From: Mycolicibacter virginiensis
GTDB taxonomy: Bacteria; Actinomycetota; Actinomycetes; Mycobacteriales; Mycobacteriaceae
Assembly (NCBI RefSeq): GCF_022374935.2
Contig: NZ_CP092430.2
Span: forward strand, 3,410,001-3,474,000
DNA: 64,000 nucleotides
Direction of reading: 5' to 3'
Positions 9,955 through 19,296 of this stretch are shown piece after piece. The translations under genes were made by a program, and so were the position numbers. A model generated the notes under the pieces. It was not told where the DNA came from. It searched no databases and was given only the letters and a program-made list of their open reading frames with translations. Within the stretch, counting starts at the first letter, position 1. Each line of letters begins with the position of its first letter.

Positions 9955-10974
9955 TCAGCAAGAGGGCGGCTGACCTCCGTCGGTGATGGTTCGCAACGCG
10001 CCCACCGCCTGGGCGAGGCTGTCGACTTTGACCAGTTGCAGACCCTTGTCGTCGTTTCTGGCCTCGTAGCAGTTGTCGGCCGGGACCAGGAACACCGTCG
10101 CGCCGGCCTCGCGGGCCGCCATCATCTTGTGCGCGATCCCGCCGATCGCGTCGACCTGGCCGTTGGCCTTGATGACCCCGGTGCCGGCAACGAAGTTCGG
10201 CCCGGCCAGGGTGCCGTTGGTCAGCTTGTCCACGACCGCCAGCGAGAACATCAGCCCCGCCGACGGGCCGCCGATATTGGCCAGATTGAAGTCGATGGTG
10301 AACGGCGCCCACGGCGCATCGAGGACGGACACACCCAGGAATCCGTTGGCTCGGTCCTTGTTCTCTCCGAGCGTAATCCGCGCCGTGCCGGGTGCGGCGT
10401 TCTTGCGCCGGTAGTCGATGACGACCGTTTCGCCGGGCTTGGTGTCGGCCAGCCGCGCGGTGAACTGTTGCACGGTGTAGACCGGTTGGCCGTTGACGGC
10501 GTCCACGGCGTCGCCGCGCTGCAGCGCGCCGGCTGACGGCCCGGGGTCTTGGACGTCGGCGAGGGTTACCGCTGACGGGTAGCGCAAGTAGCCGAGCGCG
10601 GCGTACTCGGCACTCTGTTCGGACGCACGGAAGTCGGCGTCGTTGCTCTCGTCGACTTCCTGACGGGATTTGCCGGGCGGATAGACCAGGTCACGCGGCA
10701 TGAGCTGTTCACGTCCGGACAACCACAGAGCCAACGCCTCCCCCAGCGTCAGACCGTCACGCTGGGAGACCGTGGTCATGTTGAGGTGGCCGGTCGTCGG
10801 GTGTGTGGTGGTCCCCTCGATGTCGACCACCTGCTTGCCGTCGATCGTGCCGAGGGTGTCGAACGTCGGACCCGGCCCCAACGACACGAAGGGCACCGTC
10901 ACCGCCGTCAGCAGCACGCCGAACGCGACCACCGGCAGCACAGCCGCCAACAGCGTCAGAATCCGCCTGTTCAC
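9955..10974 (-). CDS. Membrane-anchored PDZ and Lon-like protease (Rv3194c / YlbL type)
   Basis: 339 residues from the GTG at 10974: an N-terminal signal-anchor ('ILTLLAAVLPVVAFGVLLTAV'), a PDZ domain (about residues 120-200), then an S16 Lon-type protease domain. The catalytic Ser lies in 'GGPSAGLMFSLAV' and the Lys in 'GTGVIKANGQVDAIGGI'. The open frame continues upstream, but the extension is Pro/Arg-rich and unlike a signal peptide, and a TACCAT box seven bases before this GTG supports a leaderless start here. Its partner substrates are unknown; the divergent zincin gene shares the promoter region. Confidence 0.88.
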   Translation of the reverse strand: MNRRILTLLAAVLPVVAFGVLLTAVTVPFVSLGPGPTFDTLGTIDGKQVVDIEGTTTHPTTGHLNMTTVSQRDGLTLGEALALWLSGREQLMPRDLVYPPGKSRQEVDESNDADFRASEQSAEYAALGYLRYPSAVTLADVQDPGPSAGALQRGDAVDAVNGQPVYTVQQFTARLADTKPGETVVIDYRRKNAAPGTARITLGENKDRANGFLGVSVLDAPWAPFTIDFNLANIGGPSAGLMFSLAVVDKLTNGTLAGPNFVAGTGVIKANGQVDAIGGIAHKMMAAREAGATVFLVPADNCYEARNDDKGLQLVKVDSLAQAVGALRTITDGGQPPSC

Positions 10975-10981
10975 CCCGGGT

Positions 10982-10987
10982 ATGGTA
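10982..10987 (-). promoter_or_regulatory. -10 box (TACCAT) for the PDZ-Lon protease, leaderless
   Basis: On the minus strand TACCAT is followed by exactly seven bases and then the GTG at 10974. There is no Shine-Dalgarno. The geometry supports the shorter start chosen for the protease. Confidence 0.5.
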
Positions 10988-11061
10988 AACGGCCGCTGCC
11001 CAGGCGGTGACGGCCCGACCACCGGTGGCCCCGTGTCGTACCGCCGGACGTTGGCGGTGAG

Positions 11062-11067
11062 TACGGT
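11062..11067 (+). promoter_or_regulatory. -10 box (TACGGT) for the zincin gene, leaderless
   Basis: TACGGT is followed by seven bases and the ATG at 11075. Together with the minus-strand box about 75 bp away it forms a divergent pair of leaderless promoters. Confidence 0.5.
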
Positions 11068-11074
11068 TGTATCT

Positions 11075-12412
11075 ATGGCTGATCTGCCCTTCGGTTTCTC
11101 TTCTGGGGACGACCCCGACCGCGAGCGAGGTTCCCGGCCCTCCGACCCGTTCGGGATGGGTGCTGGTTTCAACATGGCCGATCTGGGCCAGGTCTTTACC
11201 CAGCTCGGGCAGATGTTCAGCGGCGCCGGTCGGGTCAGCGCGGACGGCCGACCGGCCGGGCCGGTGAACTACGACCTGGCGCGACAGGTCGCGATCAAGT
11301 CGATCGGTTCGGTGGCGCCCGTCACCGCCTCAACCGCGACCGCCATCGGCGATGCGGTGCACCTGGCTGAAACCTGGCTCGACGGGGCGACTTCGTTGCC
11401 GGCCGGCACCACCAGTGGGGTCGCCTGGACGCCGGTGAACTGGGTTGAGCACACCATGACCACCTGGCAGCGACTGTGTGACCCGATGGCCGAACAGGTT
11501 TCGTCGGTGTGGGCGTCGGCGCTGCCGGAAGAGGCCAAGAGCATGGCCGGTCCGTTGTTGTCGGTGATGTCGCAGATGGGCGGATTGGCGTTCGGCTCCC
11601 AACTGGGCCAGGCGCTGGGACGGTTGTCCGGAGAGGTGCTGACCTCGACCGACATCGGCCTGCCGCTGGGGCCCAGCGGAGTGGCCGCGCTGCTGCCCGG
11701 CGCGATCGAGGAATTGGCCGGCGGCCTGGAGCAGCCGCGCAGCGAGATCGTCACCTTCCTGGCCGCCCGTGAGGCCGCCCACCACCGGCTGTTCACCCAC
11801 GTGCCGTGGCTGTCCAACCAGCTGCTCAGCGCGGTGGAGGCCTACGCCCGGGGCATGAAGATCGATATCCGGGGCATCGAAGAACTGGCCCAGGGCTTCG
11901 ATCCGGCGGCGATGACCGATCCCTCGGCGATGAACGAACTGCTCAACCAGGGCGTGTTCGAGCCGAAGTCGACCCCGGAGCAACTCGCCGCGCTGGAGCG
12001 CCTCGAGACCCTGCTGGCCTTGATCGAGGGCTGGGTTCAGACCGTGGTCAATGCGGCGCTGGGCGACCGGATCCCGGGCACCGCCGCGCTCTCGGAGATG
12101 CTGCGCCGCCGGCGCGCCACCGGTGGCCCGGCCGAGCAGACCTTCGCCACGCTGGTCGGTCTGGAACTGCGCCCGCGCAAGCTGCGCGAGGCCGCGGTGC
12201 TCTGGGAGCGGTTGACCACGGCGGTCGGCGCCGACGCCCGCGACAAGGTATGGCAGCACCCCGATCTGCTGCCCGAGTCCGCCGATCTTGACGAGCCGGC
12301 CGCATTCATCGACCGGATCATCGGCGGCTCCAGCGACATCGACTCGGCCATCGACCAGGCGATCGCGGAGTTTCAGCGCGAAGCCGGTAACCCCGACGAC
12401 GCCGGCGACTGA
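11075..12412 (+). CDS. Zinc-dependent metalloprotease-like protein (DUF2342 / Zincin_2, Rv3195 type)
   Basis: 445 residues starting 'MADLPFGFSSGDD'. The family signature 'REAAHHRLFTHVPWL' carries a degenerate zincin motif (E-x-x-H-H); 'MGGLAFGSQLGQALGRLSGEVL' and 'LEGWVQTVVNAAL' are also conserved. In family terms it is a putative metallo-hydrolase; a substrate is not known. The open frame extends upstream but overlaps the divergent protease, and the TACGGT promoter fixes the start at 11075. It converges on the acyltransferase gene. Confidence 0.85.
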   Translation: MADLPFGFSSGDDPDRERGSRPSDPFGMGAGFNMADLGQVFTQLGQMFSGAGRVSADGRPAGPVNYDLARQVAIKSIGSVAPVTASTATAIGDAVHLAETWLDGATSLPAGTTSGVAWTPVNWVEHTMTTWQRLCDPMAEQVSSVWASALPEEAKSMAGPLLSVMSQMGGLAFGSQLGQALGRLSGEVLTSTDIGLPLGPSGVAALLPGAIEELAGGLEQPRSEIVTFLAAREAAHHRLFTHVPWLSNQLLSAVEAYARGMKIDIRGIEELAQGFDPAAMTDPSAMNELLNQGVFEPKSTPEQLAALERLETLLALIEGWVQTVVNAALGDRIPGTAALSEMLRRRRATGGPAEQTFATLVGLELRPRKLREAAVLWERLTTAVGADARDKVWQHPDLLPESADLDEPAAFIDRIIGGSSDIDSAIDQAIAEFQREAGNPDDAGD

Positions 12413-12434
12413 GGCACGGCGCGCGGCCTAACGA

Positions 12435-13322
12435 TCAGTTGCGTGCGGACCCTGGCCCGGCGGCTTCGGGTGGTGAGACGGCGTTCCGCCAAGCCAACGG
12501 ATTGAGGTGGCGGTAGGGGTCCTCGGCGCGGACGTCGAGCAGCTCGGCCAAGATCTGCTCCAGCGACTGTTGAGTCTTGTCCCGCACGGTGGCAACCCAT
12601 TTCTCGTTCGAGACGCGCGCTGGTTTGCTGGTGTCGATGGGGGCGCCGAAGCGCAGGTACATCCGCTGCGGTCGCGGAATGAGGGTCGGGCCGATGCCGT
12701 GCTGCAGAGGTATGGCCATGTCTGGGGGCCCTGAAAGCCGTCGGGACAGTGCGGTGCTGAACCGCTCCCAGCTGCCACCGCGACGACTCACACTCCGGTA
12801 CACGTCGTCGCCTCCGACCAGCCCGACCGGCACGATCGGATAGTCGTGTTCGACTGCGAGGCGGGCGAATCCGGCGCGGCCCTGCCAGCGCAGCGTGTAC
12901 TCCTCCCCCTTGAATTTGGGAATCTCGCGGCCTCCGCCCGGGAACACCAGGATGGGCTCGTTGCGGCGCATCAGTTCGCGGACGGGCTCCGGGGCGCCCA
13001 CCAGTGCCCCCGCAGCGGCGAGCAGATCTCGGGCCGGGCCCCGCATGCGCCCGAACTGCCGATCCGTCAACGCCCGTACTCGTTGGCCGATCGCCCGCCG
13101 GACATGGAAGGGAATCAGCAGCGCTTCGATACTGACCTGAGTGTGGTTGCCCACCAAAAGAAATCGCCCATCACGAGGAAGATTCTCGAGCCCTTCGACG
13201 TAGGGGCGGTACGCCTCGACGACGGGCGTGACCGCGTCGGCGACGGCCTCCACTGCGCGCCGCATGGCTTCGACTCGCGGCGGATGGTTCAGGATCGCGT
13301 CAGTGTCTTGGAGGACGTGCAT
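12435..13322 (-). CDS. Lysophospholipid acyltransferase-family protein with altered HX4D box
   Basis: 295 residues of the PlsC/LPLAT superfamily (MGAT-like branch). The block 'LLVGNHTQVSIEALLIPFH' occupies the catalytic box; the His is present but Ile stands where the Asp of HX4D should be. Block III 'PILVFPGGGREIPKFKGEEY' and 'YPIVPVGLVGGDDVYRS' are well kept. Such enzymes transfer acyl chains to glycerol- or glycerophospho-lipids at the membrane. It is transcribed away from a TetR gene across a 47-bp gap holding a perfect palindrome, so that TetR probably controls it. An insertion relative to M. tuberculosis gene order. Confidence 0.8.
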   Translation of the reverse strand: MHVLQDTDAILNHPPRVEAMRRAVEAVADAVTPVVEAYRPYVEGLENLPRDGRFLLVGNHTQVSIEALLIPFHVRRAIGQRVRALTDRQFGRMRGPARDLLAAAGALVGAPEPVRELMRRNEPILVFPGGGREIPKFKGEEYTLRWQGRAGFARLAVEHDYPIVPVGLVGGDDVYRSVSRRGGSWERFSTALSRRLSGPPDMAIPLQHGIGPTLIPRPQRMYLRFGAPIDTSKPARVSNEKWVATVRDKTQQSLEQILAELLDVRAEDPYRHLNPLAWRNAVSPPEAAGPGSARN

Positions 13323-13338
13323 CTCCTCACATTACAGA

Positions 13339-13352
13339 ACGAACTAGTTCGT
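13339..13352. promoter_or_regulatory. Perfect 14-bp palindromic operator between acyltransferase and TetR genes
   Basis: ACGAACTAGTTCGT is its own reverse complement. It lies in the 47-bp divergent intergenic region, in the -35 zone of the tetR promoter and close to the acyltransferase start. It is most likely the binding site of the adjacent TetR protein (autoregulation plus control of the divergent gene). Confidence 0.75.
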
Positions 13353-13357
13353 ATGGT

Positions 13358-13363
13358 TATGAT
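13358..13363 (+). promoter_or_regulatory. -10 box (TATGAT) for tetR, leaderless
   Basis: TATGAT is close to the ideal -10 and ends six bases before the GTG at 13370. It lies six bases downstream of the palindromic operator, so a bound repressor would block RNA polymerase. Confidence 0.55.
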
Positions 13364-13369
13364 CTTGCT

Positions 13370-13945
13370 GTGAGAAGAAGCGCCACCGAGCTGCGTGGTC
13401 AGATACTTGACGCTGCCCGCGCCGAGTTCGCTCGCCATGGTCTTGCCGGGTCACGCATCGATCGCATCGCCCGCGAGGCACACGCCAGCAAGGAACGTCT
13501 CTACGCCCACTTCGGCGACAAGGAAGCACTGTTTCGCGAAGTGGTGGACACCGACGTGGCAGCGTTCTATCGCTCGGTCACCCTGCGCCCCGACGCGGTG
13601 CCCGAATTCGCCGGCGACGTCTACGATTTGGGCAGAAACAGTCCCGAACACCTGCGCATGATCACCTGGGCCCGCCTAGAAGGACTGGCCCTCGACGAGC
13701 CCCACGCCGACGGGCAGGCGATCTTCCAGCACGCGGTCACCGCCATCGAAAGCGCCCAGACCGACGGGCACATCGACAGCTCCTGGGATCCCCTCGATCT
13801 GCTGGCGCTGCTGTTCGGTATCGGCCTGGCCTGGGCGCACTCCCCCGACCCGTACGAGTCCCTCACCGACCGCGCCGTCATCGCACGCCAACGCCGCGCC
13901 GCTGTGGAGGCCGCGCGGCGCATCGTTTCTGCCCCCTGTGGATGA
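13370..13945 (+). CDS. TetR/AcrR-family regulator
   Basis: 191 residues. The N-terminal helix-turn-helix is canonical: 'ILDAARAEFARHGLAGSRIDRIAREAHASKERLYAHFGDKEALF'. The C-terminal ligand domain is typical of the TetR_C 'RLEGLAL...' type and no ligand can be inferred. It is divergent from the LPLAT gene over a 14-bp palindrome. The GTG start is supported by a TATGAT box with leaderless spacing. Its 3' end overlaps the next open frame by 8 bp. Confidence 0.9.
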   Translation: MRRSATELRGQILDAARAEFARHGLAGSRIDRIAREAHASKERLYAHFGDKEALFREVVDTDVAAFYRSVTLRPDAVPEFAGDVYDLGRNSPEHLRMITWARLEGLALDEPHADGQAIFQHAVTAIESAQTDGHIDSSWDPLDLLALLFGIGLAWAHSPDPYESLTDRAVIARQRRAAVEAARRIVSAPCG

Positions 13946-14855
13946 CGGGAGGATCGTCGCAGCCTGGCATGGCAGGGTCGCCCGCGTGACCAGCGTTGGT
14001 TCCGAGACCTGCACCTACGCCCTCGATCCGGCGCTGCCGGTGTTGCTGCGCCCCGACGGTGCGGTCCAGGTCGGCTGGGATCCACGGCGCGCTGTGCTGG
14101 TGCGACCTCCTCGCGGGCTGAGCACGGCGGCGCTGGCCACCGTCTTACGCACAATGCAGATCCCGACCACGGTGGCCGCGCTACGCCATGAAGCCGCACA
14201 ACACGGCCCGGTGGACACCGCAGATCTGGACGACCTGCTGGTCTCGCTGGTGGCGGCTCGTGTCGCCGTGCGCGGCGCCGCCACCCGCCGTCAGTGCCGC
14301 ACGGTCTCGCTGCGGGTGCACGGCCGCGGGCCGTTGTCGGATCTGCTGGTCGAGTCGCTGCGCTGCTCGAGCGCCGTGGTCCGGCACAGCAGTCATCCGC
14401 ACGCCACGGTGAGCGCCGCCGGGACCGATCTGGTGGTGCTGGCGGACTACCTGGTTCCCGATCCGCGGTTGGTGCGTGAGCTGCACGCCGCGCGGGTCCC
14501 GCACCTGCCGGTACGGGTGCGCGACGGCACCGGCGTGGTCGGCCCGCTGGTCCTGCCGGGAGTCACCAGTTGTTTACGGTGCGCCGATCTGCACCGGCGA
14601 GACCGGGACTCCGCCTGGCCCGCAGTGGCCGCACAGCTACGCCACACCGCCGCCCACGCCGACCGGGCAACCGTGCTGGCAACGGCGGCGCTGGCGCTGA
14701 GCCAAGTCGACCGGGTGATCGCAGCGGTGCGCGGCGCTGCAACCCGCCCGGACCTGACTGCTCCTTCGACGCTGGACGCCACCCTGGAGCTGGATCTGGC
14801 CACCGGATCGATGATGAGACGGCGCTGGGTCCGCCACCCGCTGTGCGATTGCTGA
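13938..14855 (+). CDS. Orphan TOMM cyclodehydratase-like / leader-binding protein (Rv3196 type)
   Basis: 305 residues resembling the E1-like 'cyclodehydratase' proteins of thiazole/oxazole-modified microcin (TOMM) systems. An N-terminal winged-helix-like region (about 20-110) precedes a ThiF-like fold. The diagnostic 'SCLRCADLHRRDRDSAWP' has a CxxC pair, and the extreme C terminus 'HPLCDC' supplies a second CxC pair, consistent with a Zn tetrad. No YcaO partner or precursor peptide is visible in this window. The ATG at 13938 is used; a GTG at 13986 is possible. An ABC1 kinase gene follows after 55 bp. Function unknown. Confidence 0.65.
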   Translation: MDDGRIVAAWHGRVARVTSVGSETCTYALDPALPVLLRPDGAVQVGWDPRRAVLVRPPRGLSTAALATVLRTMQIPTTVAALRHEAAQHGPVDTADLDDLLVSLVAARVAVRGAATRRQCRTVSLRVHGRGPLSDLLVESLRCSSAVVRHSSHPHATVSAAGTDLVVLADYLVPDPRLVRELHAARVPHLPVRVRDGTGVVGPLVLPGVTSCLRCADLHRRDRDSAWPAVAAQLRHTAAHADRATVLATAALALSQVDRVIAAVRGAATRPDLTAPSTLDATLELDLATGSMMRRRWVRHPLCDC

Positions 14856-14910
14856 GGTCTCATCCGGCACCGAAAATTGTCACCGCGGTGACCAGCACCA
14901 CAACAACGTC

Positions 14911-16266
14911 ATGGATGATGGACACGTGTCAGAAATTAAACGCGGAAGCGCAGCGCGCAATGCGAAGCTGGCCAGCCTGCCCGTCGGCTTCGCCGGTCGG
15001 GCAGCACTCGGGCTCGGGAAGCGGCTAACCGGCAAGTCCAAGGACGAGGTCACCGCCGAGCTCATGGAGAAGGCGGCCAACCAGCTGTTCACGGTCTTGG
15101 GTGAGCTCAAGGGCGGCGCCATGAAGGTGGGCCAGGCTCTGTCAGTGATGGAGGCGGCCATCCCCGAGGAGTTCGGCGAGCCCTACCGGGAGGCGCTGAC
15201 CAAGCTGCAGAAGGATGCTCCGCCGCTGCCCGCGGACAAAGTGCACCGGGTGCTCGATGCCCAGCTGGGCACCAAGTGGCGGGAGCGCTTCACCGAATTC
15301 GACGACACCCCCATCGCCTCAGCCAGCATCGGACAGGTGCACAAGGCGGTGTGGGCCGACGGCCGTCCCGTAGCGGTCAAGATCCAGTACCCCGGCGCCG
15401 ATGAGGCGCTGCGCGCCGATCTCAAGACGATCCGGCGGTTGACCGGCATCTTCAAGCAGCTGGCCCCCGGCGTGGACGTCAAGGGCGTCATCGACGAGCT
15501 GATCGAACGCACCGAGATGGAGCTGGATTACCGGCTGGAGGCCGACAACCAGCGCATCTTCGCCAAGGCCTACGCCGGCCACCCGCACTTCCACATCCCC
15601 AACGTCGTGGCCAGCGCCCCCAAGACGGTGATCCAGGAGTGGATCGACGGCGTCGGCATGGCCGAGATCATCCGCAACGGCACCGTCGAGCAGCGTGACC
15701 TGATGGGCACCCGGCTGGCCGAGTTCACCTGGGACGCCGCCCGCCGGCTGGAGCTGATCCACGGCGACGCCCACCCGGGCAACTTCATGCTGCTGGCCGA
15801 CGGCCGGATGGGCATCATCGACTTCGGAGCGGTGGCGCCGATGCCCGGCGGGTTCCCCCCGGAACTGGGCGCCGCGGTGCGCTACGCCCGGGACAAGGAC
15901 TACGAGAAGGTCATCGCGGTCATGCGCCAGGGCGGCTTCATCCAGAAGGGTCAGAACGTCTCGGTGCGCGAGATCGACGAGATGCTGCGCCAGTACGTCG
16001 AGCCCGTCGAGGTCGAGGTGTTCCACTACAGCCGCAAGTGGCTGATGCGGATCGCCGGCAAGCAGCTGGAGCGCCCCGTCGAGCAGCTCAAGACCGCGCG
16101 TCAGCTGGATCTGCCGCCAAAACTCGCGATGCCGATGCGGGTGCTCGGATCCACCACGGCGATCATGTGTCAGCTCGATGCCCACGTACCGGTCAAGCGG
16201 CTCTCCGAGGAATTGGTGCCGGGCTTCACCGATCCCGAAGACATCGCGGTCGGTCCATCGGCCTGA
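14911..16266 (+). CDS. ABC1/UbiB-family atypical kinase (Rv3197 type)
   Basis: 451 residues. The diagnostic KxGQ motif is present ('GGAMKVGQALSVME'), as are the Ala-rich loop 'ASASIGQVHKAVW' with 'VAVKIQYPG', the catalytic 'LIHGDAHPGNFML' and 'GIIDFGAV'. These proteins are atypical kinase/ATPases linked to isoprenoid lipid metabolism; the M. tuberculosis orthologue next to whiB7 has been linked to macrolide response. It converges on whiB7 with a 12-bp gap. The ATG at 14911 is used; a GTG at 14926 is an alternative. Confidence 0.88.
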   Translation: MDDGHVSEIKRGSAARNAKLASLPVGFAGRAALGLGKRLTGKSKDEVTAELMEKAANQLFTVLGELKGGAMKVGQALSVMEAAIPEEFGEPYREALTKLQKDAPPLPADKVHRVLDAQLGTKWRERFTEFDDTPIASASIGQVHKAVWADGRPVAVKIQYPGADEALRADLKTIRRLTGIFKQLAPGVDVKGVIDELIERTEMELDYRLEADNQRIFAKAYAGHPHFHIPNVVASAPKTVIQEWIDGVGMAEIIRNGTVEQRDLMGTRLAEFTWDAARRLELIHGDAHPGNFMLLADGRMGIIDFGAVAPMPGGFPPELGAAVRYARDKDYEKVIAVMRQGGFIQKGQNVSVREIDEMLRQYVEPVEVEVFHYSRKWLMRIAGKQLERPVEQLKTARQLDLPPKLAMPMRVLGSTTAIMCQLDAHVPVKRLSEELVPGFTDPEDIAVGPSA

Positions 16267-16278
16267 CGCTGCGGCCGT

Positions 16279-16524
16279 TTACGCGGCCACCGGCTCCTTA
16301 CGCGGACGTCCGCGGGGTCGCTTGCGGCCGATGACGCTGCCCCGGTCAAGGATTTCACCGCCCCACACGCCCCACGGCTCGGCGCGTTGCAACGCCGCCG
16401 CCAGGCACTGCTGGCGGATCGGGCACTGAGCACACCGTGCCTTGGCCCGCTCCAGATCGGCCGGGTCGTCGGCGAACCACAGGTCGGGATCGCTGTTACA
16501 CGGCAACTTCAGGGTTCTCGACAT
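16279..16524 (-). CDS. whiB7: Transcriptional regulator WhiB7
   Basis: 81 residues. Four Cys ligands for the 4Fe-4S cluster (C9, C31, C34, C40), the GVWGG turn at 52-56 that contacts sigma-A, and a C-terminal AT-hook (RGRP within 'KRPRGRPRK'), the combination that defines WhiB7. It activates intrinsic antibiotic-resistance genes with SigA at promoters having AT-rich sequence by the -35. The ATG at 16524 was chosen because the upstream open frame runs into the attenuator. The gene is preceded by a long leader with a uORF and terminator. Confidence 0.97.
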   Translation of the reverse strand: MSRTLKLPCNSDPDLWFADDPADLERAKARCAQCPIRQQCLAAALQRAEPWGVWGGEILDRGSVIGRKRPRGRPRKEPVAA

Positions 16525-16590
16525 GGTGTGTACCTGCTTTCCGGTCGGTTCGTGGGGTTCGAATCCGGGGCCGGTCGGCGGGCTGCCGAG

Positions 16591-16630
16591 CAAAAATAAT
16601 GGCCACGGATCCTGGTGGGTCCGTGGCCAT
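16591..16630 (-). terminator. Intrinsic attenuator in the whiB7 leader
   Basis: On the minus strand an 11-bp perfect stem (ATGGCCACGGA paired with TCCGTGGCCAT, 16599-16630) is followed at once by TATTTTTG. It lies between the uORF stop (16649) and the whiB7 start (16524). This is the layout of the known whiB7 attenuation leader: translation stress at the uORF is expected to disfavour the terminator hairpin. Confidence 0.88.
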
Positions 16631-16648
16631 CGGGGGCGGGGGCTGCGG

Positions 16649-16780
16649 TTAGGGCGAACCCCGATGCACGGACGCGTCTACGGCGGCGGCGGCAACTGCG
16701 TGGCGAAGACGCAGTACCGCCGCCTCGGCAGCGGCGGCATGGCGCGCGCCGGCTACCAACGGGACGCTGATCGTGGTCAT
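16649..16780 (-). CDS. whiB7 regulatory upstream ORF (leader peptide)
   Basis: 43-codon ORF starting 'MTTISVPLVAGAR', then Ala-rich 'HAAAAEAAVLRLRHAVAAAA', ending 'VHRGSP' and TAA. It ends 19 bases before the attenuator hairpin. It begins about seven bases after the predicted transcription start, so it is nearly leaderless. Ribosome stalling here by translation-inhibiting antibiotics is the established trigger for whiB7 read-through in mycobacteria; its role here follows from position and architecture. The peptide itself probably has no separate function. Confidence 0.82.
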   Translation of the reverse strand: MTTISVPLVAGARHAAAAEAAVLRLRHAVAAAAVDASVHRGSP

Positions 16781-16788
16781 GGCATCCG

Positions 16789-16828
16789 AGGTTAGCCGCT
16801 CGGCCCACCGACCCACAACCGAATTAAC
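16789..16828 (-). promoter_or_regulatory. whiB7 promoter with AT-rich WhiB7 site
   Basis: On the minus strand, GTTAATTC (16821-16828) precedes TTGTGG (16813-16818), then an 18-bp spacer and TAACCT (16789-16794). AT-rich sequence just upstream of the -35 is the WhiB7-SigA recognition pattern, implying autoregulation. The -10 ends eight bases before the uORF ATG. Confidence 0.7.
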
Positions 16829-16852
16829 GCCGCCAGTGGCAGGACCCCGGGT

Positions 16853-18961
<2,109 letters not shown>

Positions 18962-19042
18962 GCGTCCATCTTGGCAGGCACCCCCGACGGGCCCCGACGC
19001 CGATTCGGGAATCATCGAGCGACCTATTAGGTTTGGGGAGTT

Positions 19043-19291
19043 ATGAACCAGCTCGTCATGTACACGACCCAGTGGTGCGGCTACTGCCGGCAGCTCAAGG
19101 CCTCGTTGAAGAACCTCGGGATCGACTACGAGGAGATCGACATCGAGCTGGACCCCACTGCCGCGGAGTTCGTCAGCTCAGCCAACGGCGGCAACCGCAC
19201 GGTGCCGACGCTGCGTTTCCCCGACGGCTCGACGCTCACGAACCCGACCGGGCGTGAGGTCAAGGCGAAGCTGGAGCGCCTCGGCGGCTAG
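19043..19291 (+). CDS. mrx1: Mycoredoxin 1
   Basis: 82 residues, glutaredoxin-like. Active site '[15 protein letters not shown]' (CGYC), then '[14 protein letters not shown]' and the cis-Pro/Gly segment '[14 protein letters not shown]'. Mrx1 reduces protein-mycothiol mixed disulfides using mycothiol and mycothione reductase. The ATG at 19043 has GGGGAG five bases upstream. It is divergent from uvrD2 and converges on nudC with a 5-bp gap. Confidence 0.95.
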   Translation: MNQLVMYTTQWCGYCRQLKASLKNLGIDYEEIDIELDPTAAEFVSSANGGNRTVPTLRFPDGSTLTNPTGREVKAKLERLGG

Positions 19292-19296
19292 CCCCG

